A stretch of DNA of 64,000 nt from Apostichopus japonicus (Eukaryota > Echinodermata > Holothuroidea > Aspidochirotida > Stichopodidae), in contig NC_092572.1 in NCBI RefSeq assembly GCF_037975245.1, positions 32,337,989 to 32,401,988 of the forward strand, given 5' to 3'. The notes below the pieces were generated by a model. That model ran no database searches, was not told the DNA's origin, and saw only the letters and a list, made by a program, of their open reading frames with translations. Shown here in pieces: positions 39,327-50,900 of this stretch. Each line of letters starts with the position of its first letter. The stretch's first letter is position 1. Position numbers and translations under genes: made by a program.

Positions 39327-40051
39327 AATACAAGGGAGCTGGTGATACATCCGTCGTGTGGCTACACGATAAATATAATATATCCAATTTACTGTGAAAC
39401 GTTCTATTAGAAAGGTAGGTTAAACAGGAAAGGAAAAACTACTCTAGTAGCTGACTTCAATAACATATCAGAAATCTTCTAGTTTCGATCAGTATGTATA
39501 CGTGCATAGCACAAAAGACAATCAACCTTTGAACCGTGGAGCTCGATGCACAGTCGCGTACGTGTTTACAGTGGGCGTTGTTTATCAGTCACGCGATCAG
39601 TATTGATATGTACAGTGCGGTTCAGTGTAATAATCGGCTTTCATATTGCCACTCTCACAGCTCATTTCTATTTATCGTATTTCCACAACGTCGTTCTTAC
39701 TACATTGGGGTAACTTTCTCCTCTTCGGGTTACATCAAGGTACTCTTCGTGATAATTTTCAGCTCGGGTGTGTTTTAGGTTGACGAAGAAGGATTCAAAG
39801 GATCCTTGATTCACACGGCAACATCACACAAGTGAATTAGAGCGGCTTTCAATGTAAGTGTTACCCTTTCTGTGTGTATAACAGCTCTACACAGTTATTA
39901 GTATTATATTTGTCAATGGCTATGGTTTAGAAGGTAGCGTTATGGGGTACTCCGGTAGCGGGTATACTGTGACACATAAGTTTAACGAGAAAGGTAGTCT
40001 ATCGTGTTAATTAACAGAGACCACCATCTTCATACACTGCTTCTAACGCTA
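39327..40051 (+). other. Intergenic DNA with a possible 5' leader exon
   Basis: No protein domain is seen. The stretch from about 39530 is relatively CpG-rich and ends in a GTAAGT donor-like site at 39854. It could be a transcribed leader exon for the downstream coding exons, but there is no promoter motif or open frame to support that, so it is only a possibility. Confidence 0.25.
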
Positions 40052-40059
40052 GATATAGT

Positions 40060-40352
40060 CAGGCGCGTAGCCAGGAATTTGCCAAGGGAGGGGCGAAACT
40101 GTAAATTCGGCATTGCAAACTATCTAAGCGTAGCGCCACCATGAGTTGGCGGGAAGCGTACAAGAAAATTTTGGCTGAAAATGCATCCCAGATCGCTGGA
40201 AATGGCACTTCCCAGGCCTTGTAAGTTGCATCTTAGCATTTTCTCTGTTGAAAATACTAGCGATATCATAAAAACATTAAAAATTTTCTTTAAAAATATG
40301 CTCAAGGGGGGGGGGGCGGCTGCCCCCTTCGCCCCCCCTGGCTACGCGCCTG
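40060..40352 (+). mobile_element. hAT-like MITE, 293 bp, with perfect termini and target-site duplication
   Basis: The terminal inverted repeats are a perfect 16 bp: CAGGCGCGTAGCCAGG and CCTGGCTACGCGCCTG. The flanking octamer GATATAGT is identical at 40052-40059 and 40353-40360. The dispersed core lies at 40119-40215, and a G run followed by CGGCTGCCCCC forms the right subterminal GC-rich block. This is the cleanest, probably youngest, copy of the family in the window. Confidence 0.93.
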
Positions 40353-40360
40353 GATATAGT

Positions 40361-41203
40361 TATTTCAATGTATACCCTTTACCTATAAACCTTTTCTACT
40401 ACAGGAAGTGTAGGTTAAAAACTTCCTGCTCATTCTAAGTAATATGTGTTTCATAATGGCAGATGATCTTGACAAGCTATTACAGTCCTGATATATAATG
40501 TTAACTAACATTGTTAAATTTCATAAATTGTTTACTTATTTATTGTATTGTTTTCGTACATTGGCGCATGGAGAAACACAAACAATATAGAACTGTTGTC
40601 AGATACGTTCATCAAATTTTGTGATGAATTAAGATTTCCGGTGATTATTTTAGACAAACTTCAGTTCAGCTATGGGAATATTCTTTGACTGAATTGATAT
40701 AAGTATATCAGGTTTAAGCGTGAAGTTATTATAGCGTTATTACTGTAGCTTACATATCACTCCATAATAAAACATTCACTCTTAGTGAGTGGTCAACCTC
40801 ACTTCAGATGAAAAACTGTAGACTCCTCTTAACGCTCTTGCATTGTCGACCTATTGTCAACTCGTAAAATACTTACTTCATTATTGGAAATCTTAATGAG
40901 AGAACTAACATGTATGCATCAATATTTCTCACTGTTACACTATTTTGTTTACGTACATCACACTAGTTATTTATAATACCATTTGATACTGCATTTGAGG
41001 TACATTAAAAAAATGATATTTCTACTAAATATAATCTAATTTGACTGTACTTAGTTCAACACATTAATTCTTCCAAAGATTCAATCACTTCTGGGACGCA
41101 CTATTTTTATGCTGTATATTTCTGAACATCAATGACACCTTGTATTAAAATTATGTGTTCCGAAAGTAGCCTATTGAACATGTCTACATAGAACAAACAA
41201 CGC
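40361..41203. other. AT-rich intergenic DNA, nothing recognised
   Basis: I see no convincing open frame, RNA gene or repeat in this stretch. Confidence 0.6.
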
Positions 41204-41211
41204 TGTGCGTA

Positions 41212-42144
41212 CATAGGCGTAGGAGCCTCATTTGAGTTGGGGGGGGGGGGGGCTGTAACGACTTGCCCGAAAAATATAACCACATTTTTTTGCGCGCGCG
41301 TTCTACATGTTACTATGCATATCATATAGGCATTCATCAGTTATTGCATCACATGCCAATAACATAAAATCATTTTACGTGTTATTACCCTTCCATATTG
41401 GTTATAATTATTGGGAAGTCCTTACAACAGTAATGATAATAATATAAGTTTAACCATTGAAAACACATTGCAAATTCTTCTTTCAGTAGGTGCCAGTGGC
41501 GGAGCTAGGGGTATTGGTCAGGGGGAGAGAATGTTCTGTAGGGGCGCTTTCGACACTATCTAAGCGGAGCGCCACCACAGGTTGGCGCGGAGCGTACAGC
41601 AATTTTTTGAGTAAAGATACTCCTAGATCGCCGGAAATGACCCTTTCCAGGCCTTGCTAATTTGCAGATAAACGAAGAATAAACAGGTGTCATCGCCATT
41701 TGTCAGAAAATTGCACCAACAAAATGTGACAAATGTCAATAGGTATTTCAGAGCGCAATAAAAAAGTCAATAATCGCGAATAAGTAGAAAGTGGTAAAAA
41801 GCTGAAAAGGGCGCCAGCAGTCCATTTGAGTCCGCCAGGGGGGGCATCCGCCCCCTCTGACTGTATGGACGCTCCGTTACTGGTAAGTACCCGAAAAATT
41901 CTCAGCATATTGCCCGAATTTTTACAAAAAAATTGAAAAACACATTGCAAATTATTATTCCTTCAGTAGATGCCCGAAAAATTCTCAGCATATTGCCACA
42001 TTTTCACCCAAAAAAATTTGAAAAACACACTGCAAATTATTCTTCTTCCAGTAGGTGCCCGAAAAATTCTCAGCATATTGCCCGAAATTTCACCAAAAAA
42101 GTTGGTTGGGGGGGCTGCAGCCCCCCCAGCCTCCTACGCCTATG
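41212..42144. mobile_element. hAT-like element, 933 bp, with perfect target-site duplication and internal tandem repeats
   Basis: The termini are CATAGGCGTAGGAG and CTCCTACGCCTATG, perfect 14-bp inverted repeats. The flanks TGTGCGTA (41204-41211 and 42145-42152) are identical. Just inside the right end is a perfect palindrome, seven G, CTGCAG, seven C (42108-42127). A unit of about 85 bp containing CCCGAAAAATTCTCAGCATA is repeated in tandem at about 41888, 41971 and 42057. A further MITE is inserted at 41494-41882. No transposase is visible. Confidence 0.9.
41494..41882 (+). mobile_element. Nested hAT-like MITE, 389 bp
   Basis: The element starts CAGTGGCGGAGCTAGGGG and ends GGACGCTCCGTTACTG. 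Flanks are GTAGGTGC (41486-41493) and GTAAGTAC (41883-41890), six of eight matching, with both changes G to A. The uninterrupted host unit CAGTAGGTGCCCGAAAAATT is present nearby at about 42049, which is the empty site. The dispersed core is at 41557-41660. Confidence 0.82.
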
Positions 42145-42298
42145 TGTGCGTATGTTAGACATAATAATATATACAGTTTTCAAATCAGTATATGATGGAG
42201 GTGCAATACTGCTTACTTATACGAAAGACAGAACAATTTTGCACTTGTGTTATATGATTAGTATGAACCTTTAATTGAGTACTATTATTTCGGTTTAG

Positions 42299-42371
42299 TT
42301 GAGCAGGATCGTGCGAAGTTTTGAGATATCTGTCAGAAGATGGAACTTTGGAAGCAGCCCACCATCGCACC
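42299..42371 (+). CDS. Candidate first coding exon (11-residue start) of the propeller gene
   Basis: The exon follows a pyrimidine-rich stretch ending TTTAG and ends at a perfect GTAAGT donor (42372). An ATG at 42340 opens a frame of ten codons plus two bases (MELWKQPTIA + CC); an in-frame TGA at 42322 lies upstream, which fits a first coding exon. The two leftover bases join the G at 46796 to make a proline codon and keep the propeller frame open. Phase agreement has about a one-in-three chance of being accidental, so this is a plausible model and not a demonstration. The implied intron is about 4.4 kb. Confidence 0.35.
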
Positions 42372-42589
42372 GTAAGTAATACCCTCTCTAGTAACCCGCC
42401 TTAATCAATTGCCTCTAATGTGACCGTCCTCCAACTTTACCGTATCAAGTCCCCCATCTGTTTAGACTGAAGGTTACACCCATCTCCCACTTAACAATGC
42501 TTTATTCTAATATGTCATAAATATATCCATGTGTTCCTTTTAGCGATGCTACGGGTTAATTTCTTCCTCGGTTCTTTTTTCATTAAATT

Positions 42590-43520
42590 GGCGGAGGCAT
42601 AAGGAATTTGTTTGATGGTGATGTCGTTATTTGTGCGGGTGCGTCTGTGTGTATGAGACACTGTGTTTGTAAACACAATAACTCAAAAAGTATATGATGG
42701 CCGAAGGTAATGCATTGTATATGGATTTTTCCGCATGGGGGGTGGGGAAAACAATTAGGGTGTGGGGCACTTATCTTGTTAGGGCTGGCTTATAAAGGTT
42801 AGGGACAACTTCTCTATTAGGAAGTTGATTTAGATCAATAGGGAACAAAATTTGGAATTGATAATTTTATAAAAAATGCAAATTATAATATGCAAATTAG
42901 GACGCACTTTTGTTTTTAATGGAAAACACCAAAATACAATAAAATCACTATTGACTTCCAAAATTGACAATTTACCGTAGTGAGTACAAAGAAAGCATTT
43001 TGTTATGTTGGGGTCAAAGCTCATGTGAGGTCAATAGTGGTCAAAGTCTGATAATGTTGTTGTGACAGTGCCACAAATATTGAAACTTGAATGGGCTGAA
43101 TGTGTGGTATAGAGATCCATATTAGTGAGTGCAAGAATCATTATGTATTTATAGTGGAGGTCAAAGATCGTTTAAGGTTAACAGTAATGGAAATCTGAGA
43201 ATCATGTAAACACCATAACTCCAGAGGTACAACTTAAACGAACTTCATAATTTGTAAGTACATTCACCTGGGTCAGTACAAATATATTGCTTTTTTATGA
43301 GGTCAAAGGTCATTATATATAAGACGTCAACGTCACTGATACATTCAGGACTCACCCGTTTGTAGAAACAAACAGGTATGCTTAACACACAGACCTATAA
43401 ATATAGTATTACTCACTGATGAAATCTCAGTATTCATTAATGCGACCTTAAATCTAATTCCAAATTCTTTATCTCTCTTCATAATGAAGCTAGAGGGTTG
43501 CGCTCTCGTATTTGAGGCTG
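42590..43520. other. Intergenic DNA, possible dispersed repeat with repeated GGTCA half-sites
   Basis: GGTCAA or AGGTCA motifs recur at about 43013, 43029, 43157 and 43300 in an otherwise unrecognised stretch. At 43300-43312 two AGGTCA half-sites one base apart form a perfect DR1. The block ends near a GAGGGTTGCGCTCTCG motif at 43493. It may be a repeat family carrying these motifs. No coding sequence is supported. Confidence 0.35.
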
Positions 43521-46365
43521 TGGAATATGAATATTATAAATAATGAGGAAAAATGCGGAATTTATATATTTTGATATTCAAAGGGAAGTCTTATAGTTGG
43601 TGTGTATTAGGTTGTTTTGTTGAGATACATTTCATAGTAAGAGGCAGTGCGTTTGCTGATAAATGTAAACAACCGTTACTTGTTAGTTATACATGTTGCA
43701 TTGGCGGCAACAAGAATCATAGAGAAGAATATCAAACAACATTGACAAGTGAAATTCAAAACCTGTCAATCAGAAGTTTGAAACTGAAACTAGAACGATT
43801 ACACTGAAACTAGAACGATTATTCCGTTCTTAAATTTAGATTAAGAAGTAAATTAAACCGTTGTATATCCATGTCACAATAAACATAAGTGCTTTGACTG
43901 CTATATGGTGCAGACGGAATGGTGGTAACTGGAAACAAGCAGGAAAAAGTCAACTCTGAGGTAAACAAGTAGCTCCATCTATTGACGACGGACAAGACTT
44001 AGATACTGGCAGCTTTGTTTAAATTCACTAGCTTAGACAGAGAAATGGCTAAGGGGCGTGGCATACGGTGAATCACATGTTAATTTAACGCCCCCCCCCC
44101 CTCTGTTTTTGCGAGCGATTTATAGGCGTCTGCAGAAAATATCTGAGCGGTCAAACAAACATCGGGATCTCGATAACTGGTTCATTGATTTACATTAAAA
44201 GAATCATAATGTTAACTGCTTAATCGTCAAATATATTCGAAAGAGGCCCGGTGGGGTTTAGAGGGCCAAGCCCTCAGACATTGAAGTGTTTTGAAATATT
44301 TAAGTGGCGTATAGCAAGGAGCAACAGCCCCCCCCCCCCACAGCCCCCCCCCCCTCCCCTCCAAATCGCTTTACTTACCATTTTGGTGGGTGTACGAAGA
44401 GACGTAAGAAAGTGAATATTTTTTTTTAAACGTTGTCTTTGGCGGATGGGTGCAAGGTTATTTATTTTCGTTGGGATCCGCCTTACCAGAATATTTACGC
44501 CGCGGTGTTATTTCTTTTCAAGAGGACCATTCCTCGGGATGTGTTTTTAGCCCTGGTGTGCTGGATCTGTGGAGGTTTGGATATTCTTGTTCTCGAATAA
44601 CGCTTTGAAACACACTCACATATTACTTTTCAGAGAGATTTTGTTTTATATCACTGGAATTTTTTTAAAGCCCTGGTGGGGGGGGGGGTGACGAATTCAC
44701 CGGAAGCTGTTAAAGTGTGAGAAATTCCTTCGCAAAGACTTGGAAGCATAATAATAAATGTGAGAGAAATGAAGTACTTTTACATTAAGGGTACAAATAA
44801 ATAAGTGGTTTCATTTCATTGTAATCCCGATTCGATATTCGTGAACACAATCAAGTGCTGAAATACTAACTAAGAGACAAACCGCACCGCTCCAACATCC
44901 CTCAAGGGGTGTAAAACCAGCCTGAAGTAGGTGTGATTGCCCCACCGCTCCCCTTGATTGATTGAATGTATGCTCCGTGTGATCCTTGTAGACTAGAGTT
45001 TCCGTTCAAACATTAATGTATCATTTTACTTTTATTATTGATCTTATTGAATAGATGTCATACGGATAAAAGCCAGGTTTATCTATGAATGATTAGCCAG
45101 GTTTATTATTAACGTGCCATTAATGTAGTTTGTCGTATAAATGAGGTATTTGTATGATTTGATTTGATTAGTGAACAATGAAGAGCTGTAGATATTTCAA
45201 ACGAAAGTATAATTTAGCTATAGGCATTTCTCATGCCATATACATTATACAACCACTATATGTCTTTGAAATATCCATATTATATTGAACCAGAGGAACT
45301 TTACGCATGATCCCTTCCATAAATCTATCTTTTGTGGTTCGCATTTCGGGTTTGGAGCTCAGAGAACAGATTAACGCCGTACACGGGCAATATCATAAAT
45401 TTTGGTAATTCACTACAATACTGCATAATATTTGAAATTCCCTTCTGTATGTGCTTCTTTGTGAAGGATGTAAGCGTAGGAAAGGGGTCCTTTTGTTCAT
45501 GGAAATGCGCTTTGTATATGATATGTCCTTACAATTAAGCCTGTCTTTGATAAGAAGATGACGTCCCCTAATGCGAAAAGCACATTGCGGCCGCTTTGTA
45601 GAGTGTAAAACTTTATTTCATAATGAATTGTGGAAGCCCGCCATCTATTTTTACATTTTCGCTTTATTTACATTGGTATAGCGCCATCGATTTAAAAACT
45701 TTCGCCCCGTTGTGTATGTTTGCAAAATTGTGCAGAGGTCCTGGATCAGTTCTTTTCTGTTAGGTGTTGTACTTCTGATAGTTGGCTAAGGGACAAGTAT
45801 CTTCCCACCCGAAATTAATTAATTAAAGGACTCTCTCAACAGAGGAAGAAGGATCAGTAGGGCGATATTGCTATGCATGCTGCAGACAACTGCAAGCTTT
45901 TTGGAGAATTAAGGTCCTTGAAGGTCGGTATAGTCAGTATATGCATGCCCTAAATAACAGCACGCTAAAATTGCTAGAAGTATTCAAAATATACTTTCCT
46001 TCAGGTTTTTACTCTCAAAATTGTTCTCATACATTTTTAAGGAACACACAAGATGACTGAAAATCCCAGTGAGGAAAACTTCCTTAGTTGAAATTAAAAC
46101 AGTGTAAGAATTTTGACCAAAGGTAACCGGTATATTTGAATATAGGCCTATAACATATTTGGGGTCAACAGCTAGTATATAAATTAATTGTTTTACTTTG
46201 TTTACGTTCTTTTCTTAATTTGCACGGGGAGGGGTCAGCCAGCTGAGAATATAATAAACATAATCACCAGCGGCTATATTCTGAGTAACCTATTTAAGCC
46301 CTCGCGCCTCATTGATCCACAATTATTTTTTTACTTAATTTTTAAACTAAGAAATCACAGCATAT
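43520..46365. other. Long intergenic or intronic stretch without a recognised gene
   Basis: Short frames at 43553, 45332 and 46188 show no domain. A 20-bp unit ACTGAAACTAGAACGATTAC is doubled near 43785-43823. C-rich runs lie at about 44091-44102 and 44330-44360 and a G run at about 44679-44689. If the two-exon model is right, this is intron. Confidence 0.5.
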
Positions 46366-46369
46366 TGTT

Positions 46370-46411
46370 CACCCGTTATACGGGTGCTCAACGAAAGCCC
46401 GTTTTACGGGC
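46370..46411. other. Two adjacent perfect GC-rich hairpins
   Basis: CACCCGT-TAT-ACGGGTG (46370-46386) and GCCCGT-TTT-ACGGGC (46397-46411) are two perfect stem-loops, each with a 3-nt loop, separated by ten bases and flanked by AT-rich DNA. Paired GC-rich hairpins of this kind occur near Helitron or Helentron 3' ends, but no CTRR terminus or 5' end was found, so the origin is open. Confidence 0.6.
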
Positions 46412-46795
46412 CAGTCGCTTATTATACTGTATGTCCTATGACTGAGTATGAATTGATACACTCAATCGTGTAAACAGCTATGGTATACTCCATATCCCAG
46501 AGCTCGTGTTTACAGCGAAATTCCTCTCAACATGTTCGCAAATATACTCGATCCGTTAGTTAATTGTTTTGTTGTTTGTTTATTTCCTTATTTATTTGTT
46601 TATTATTTGGTATTGGGGGAGGGTGCTTCAGCTTCCGATATTTTCTTGTTTTTATAATGAACACATTTTCCAGCGGCTATATGCATAGTGTCTGACAACA
46701 TTCTCCGCTACCATGGATACGGCCTTGTAAACTTGACCTAATATTGTACTTTTTTGCCTTGTATATAATAGAGTTCAACGTACACAGTTGCCCAG

Positions 46796-47573
46796 GTTTG
46801 ATGGAATTCGTTGTGTGCTGTGCGATATGACGTTGGATTCTACCAAAGTTGCTGTTAGCGGTTACAACGAAGACACATCATTCATAGACCTGTTTGCATT
46901 AAATATTCCTGATTTTTCGTCGCCATTTGTAACTCGGTTTTATTCTAAAGAATTTAAGGATCCTTTAAGATGGCGGCCTCGTCGTTATGTTTCATTCTTG
47001 GATGATTCTCGTATATTCACTGTGTGTGATGATCAGTTGGATGTCTTCAATATCAATACAGACGACATACCCACACACAGTGATCGGTTACGCGATGGAA
47101 AAGCCAGGTGTATGACTATCAGAGAGGAAGAGATATTTATTGGTTTGATTTCTAACGAGGTGATTGTGTTTGATTTTAGTTTACATAAAATCAAGACAAT
47201 CGCCTTGAAAGGATTAGTAGGTGATCATCCTAAAGATATAACAGTTTATGGAGATAATCTGTTTATATCTACAGACCATGATAGAGCCATTAGATACAAC
47301 ATGGAGGGATTGATGTTACATGAATACAACACACCAGACTACTCAGATGCAGACAGTTTCACTGTAAGCAGTGAGTTTGGTCTGGTGTTTGTATCATGTT
47401 TGTCTCTCCCTGTTGATGCTCCTGCTGTTGTTGTTTACTCTCTCTCTGAGAATCATACATTGTTTTCTTTCCAAGTTATTGATGAGTTGTGGTTGAATAG
47501 AATCAGGATAAACGATGTAAACAGGTTTATGTTTACAGCAACACAACGAGGAACACTGAATGTATACAGCACA
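46796..47573 (+). CDS. Beta-propeller-like protein exon (WD40/NHL type), partial gene
   Basis: This 778-nt exon is the only strongly coding stretch in the window. The open frame runs from 46788 (TTG, not a true start; CCCAG acceptor at 46791-46795) to a TAG at 47589. The roughly 260-residue product shows about six blade-like repeats of beta strands. They lie around residues 20-40, 66-92, 106-140, 148-182, 187-230 and 236-262, with endings such as LDVFNIN, VIVFDFS, AIRYNMEG and LNVYST. The fourth (GDNLFISTDHDRAIRYN) resembles an NHL repeat. Propellers are usually protein-binding platforms, for example in TRIM-NHL proteins; the partner and role here are unknown. The exon runs into GTAAGT at 47574; if that donor is used the gene continues beyond the 221-bp satellite, otherwise five extra codons (VSTVG, residues 263-267) and TAG end it. 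No AATAAA is close downstream. Confidence 0.72.
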
Positions 47574-47989
47574 GTAAGTACAGTAGGATAGTGTAAACAA
47601 GTAAACATAGAAATTTTATTTTACATCTAGAATAATGAAAATAGGCCAGAAAAACTACCAAGTTAGGTATCAGTGACTGCGAACACTTCTGTAGATTACG
47701 TTTATTTGTACTGTTTTTGCGAGTCTTGGAAATAATATGAAATTTGGGACTAAAATTTTAATAGGATTGAAGCAGCAAAACCTCTTATAGCAACACATAC
47801 ATACAATACAGTGTAAATGAATTCCAAAATCCTCTGAAATTACTTGCATTATAAAAAACTGTGTAGACCTCCAATAGAAACATATTTGGGTTCGGTGCAT
47901 ACAAACATCTTCTAAGAGCACACTTATTGCTATTTTAAGGCAATATGAATGAATTTAGAGCAAAAATGAGAAGAAAATTTTAATAGGAT

Positions 47990-50900
47990 TGAAGTAGCAA
48001 AACCTCTCATAGCAATGACATATATATACATACAGTACAGGGCTAATCAATTCCAAAATCGTCTGAAATTTCTTGCATTATGAAAACTGTGTAGACCTCC
48101 AATAGAAGCATAATTGAGTTGACTGCATAGAAACATCTCCTTAGAGCACACTTATTGCTATTTTGTGGCAATATCAATAAATTTACAGAAAAAATGAGAA
48201 GAAAATTTTAATAGGACTGAAGTAGCAAAACCTCTCATAGCAACACACATACATACAGTACAGGGCGAATAATTTTCAAAATCCTCTGAATTTCTTGCAT
48301 TATAAAAATTGTGTAGACGTTCAATAGAAACATATTTGGGTTCGGTGCATACGAACATCTCCTAAGAGCACACTTATTGCTGTTTTAAGGCAATATGAAT
48401 GAATTTAGAGCAAAAATGAGAAGAAAATTTTAATAGGACTTAAGTAGCAAAACCTCTCATAGCGACACATACATACAGTACAGGGCGAATAATTTTCAAA
48501 ATCCTCTGAATTTCTTGCATTATAAAAATTGTGAAGACCTCCAATAGAACAATATTTGGGCTCGGTGCATACGAACATCTCCTAAGAGCACAGTTATTGC
48601 TATTTTGTGGCAATATGAATGAATTTCAAGCAAAAAAGAGAAGACAAATTTTAATAGGATTAAAGTAGCAAAACTTCTCAAAGCAATAACACACATACAA
48701 TACAGGGCTAATCAATTCCAAAATCGTCTGAAATTTCTTGCATTATGAAAACTGTGTAGACCTCCAATAGAAACGTACAGTATTTGGGTCCGGTGCATAC
48801 GAACATCTTCTAAGAGCACACTTATTGCTATTTTAAGGCAACATCAATAAATTTAGAGAAAAAATGAGAAGAAAATTTTACTAGGATTGAAGTAGCAAAA
48901 CCTCTCATAGCAACACACATACATACAGCACAGGGTGAATAATTTTCAAAATCCTCTGAAATTTCTTGCATTATAAAAACTGTGTAGACCTCCAATAGAA
49001 ACATATTTGGGTCCGGTGCATAAGAACATCTTCTAAGAGCACACTTATTGCTATTTTAAGGCAATATGAATGAATTTAGAGCAAAAATGAGAAGAAAATT
49101 TTAATAGGATTGAAGTAGCAAAACCTCTCATAGCAATGACATACATACAGTACAGGGCTAATCAATTCCAAAATCGTCTGAAATTTCTTGCATTATAAAA
49201 AAAAACTGTGTAGACCTCCAATAGAAACAGAGGTAGATTTGCTGCATACGAACATCTCCTAAGAGCACACTTATTGCTATTTTAAGGCAATATGAATAAA
49301 TTTAGAGAAAAAATGAGAAGAAAATTTTAATAGGACTGAAGTAGCAAAACCTCTCATAGCAACACACATACATACAGTACAGGGCGAAAAATTATCAAAA
49401 TCCTCTGAAATTTCTTGCATTATAAAAAGCTGTGTAGACCTCCAATAGAAACATATTTTGGTTCGGTGCATACGAACATCTCCTAAGAGCACAGTTATTG
49501 CTATTTTAAGGCAATATAAATGAATTTAGAGCAAAAATGAGAAGAACATTTTAATAGGATTGAAGAAGCAAAACTTCTCAAAGCAATGACATACATACAG
49601 TACAGGGCTAATAAATTCCAAAATCGTCTGAAATTTCTTGCATTATGAAAACTGTGTAGACCTCCAATAGAAACGTACAGTATTTGGATCCGGTGCATAC
49701 GAACATCTTCTAAGAGCACACTTATTGCTATTTTGTGGCAATATGAATGAATTTCAAGCAAAAAAGAGAAGAAAAATTGTGTAGGATTAAAGTAGCATAA
49801 CCTCTCATAGCAATGACATACATACAGTACAGGGCTAATCAATTCCAAAATCGTCTGAAATTTCTTGCTGTATGAAAACTGTGTAGACCTCCAATAGAAA
49901 CATGTTTGGGTCCGGTGCATACAAACATCACCTAAGATCACCCTTATTGCTATTGTAAGGCAATATGAATGAATTTAGAGCAAAAATGAGAAGAAAATTT
50001 TAATAGGATTGAAGTAGCAAAACCTCTCATTTCAACACATACATACAGTACAGGGCAAATAATTTTCAAAATCCTCTGAACTTACTTGCATTATAAAAAA
50101 AACTGTGTAGACCTCCAATAGAAGCATAATTGAGCTGACTGCATACAAACATCTCCTAAGAGCACACTTATTGCTATTTTGTGGCAATATCAATAAATTT
50201 AGAGAAAAAATGAGAAGAAATATTGTGTAGGATTAAAGTAGCAAAACCTCTCTTTGCAACACATACATACAGTACAGAGTGAAATAATTTTCAAAATCCT
50301 CTGAATTTCTTGCATTATAAAAACTGTGTTGACCTCCAATAGAACAATATTTTGGCTCGCTGCATAGGAACATCTCCTAAGAGCACACTTATTGCTATTT
50401 TAAGGCAATATGAATGAATTTAGAGCAAAAATGAGAAGAAAATTTTAATAGGATTAAAGTAGCAAAACCTCTCATAGCAATGACATACATACAGTTACAG
50501 GGCTAATCAATTCCACAATCGTCTGAAATTTCTTGCATTATGAAAACTGTGTAGACCTCCAATAGAAACGTGTTTGGGTCCGGTGCATACGAACATCACC
50601 TAAGATCACCCTTATTGCTATTTTAAGGCAATATGAATGAATTTAGAGCAAAAATGAGAAGAAAATTTTAATAGGACTGAAGTAGCAAAACCTCTCATAG
50701 CAATGACATACATACAGTACAGGGCAAATAATTTTCAAAATCCTCTGAAATTTCTTGCATTTTAAAAAACTGTGTAGACCTAGAATAGAAACATATTTGG
50801 GTTCGGTGCATACGAACATCTCCTAAGAGCATACTTATTGCTATTTTAAGGCAATATGAATGGATTTAGAGCAAAAATGAGAAGAAAATTTTAATAGGAT

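Noticed and set aside
47394-47600. Minus-strand frame opposite the propeller exon
   Set aside because: It lies antisense to a clearly coding exon and has no recognisable domain; it is a shadow.
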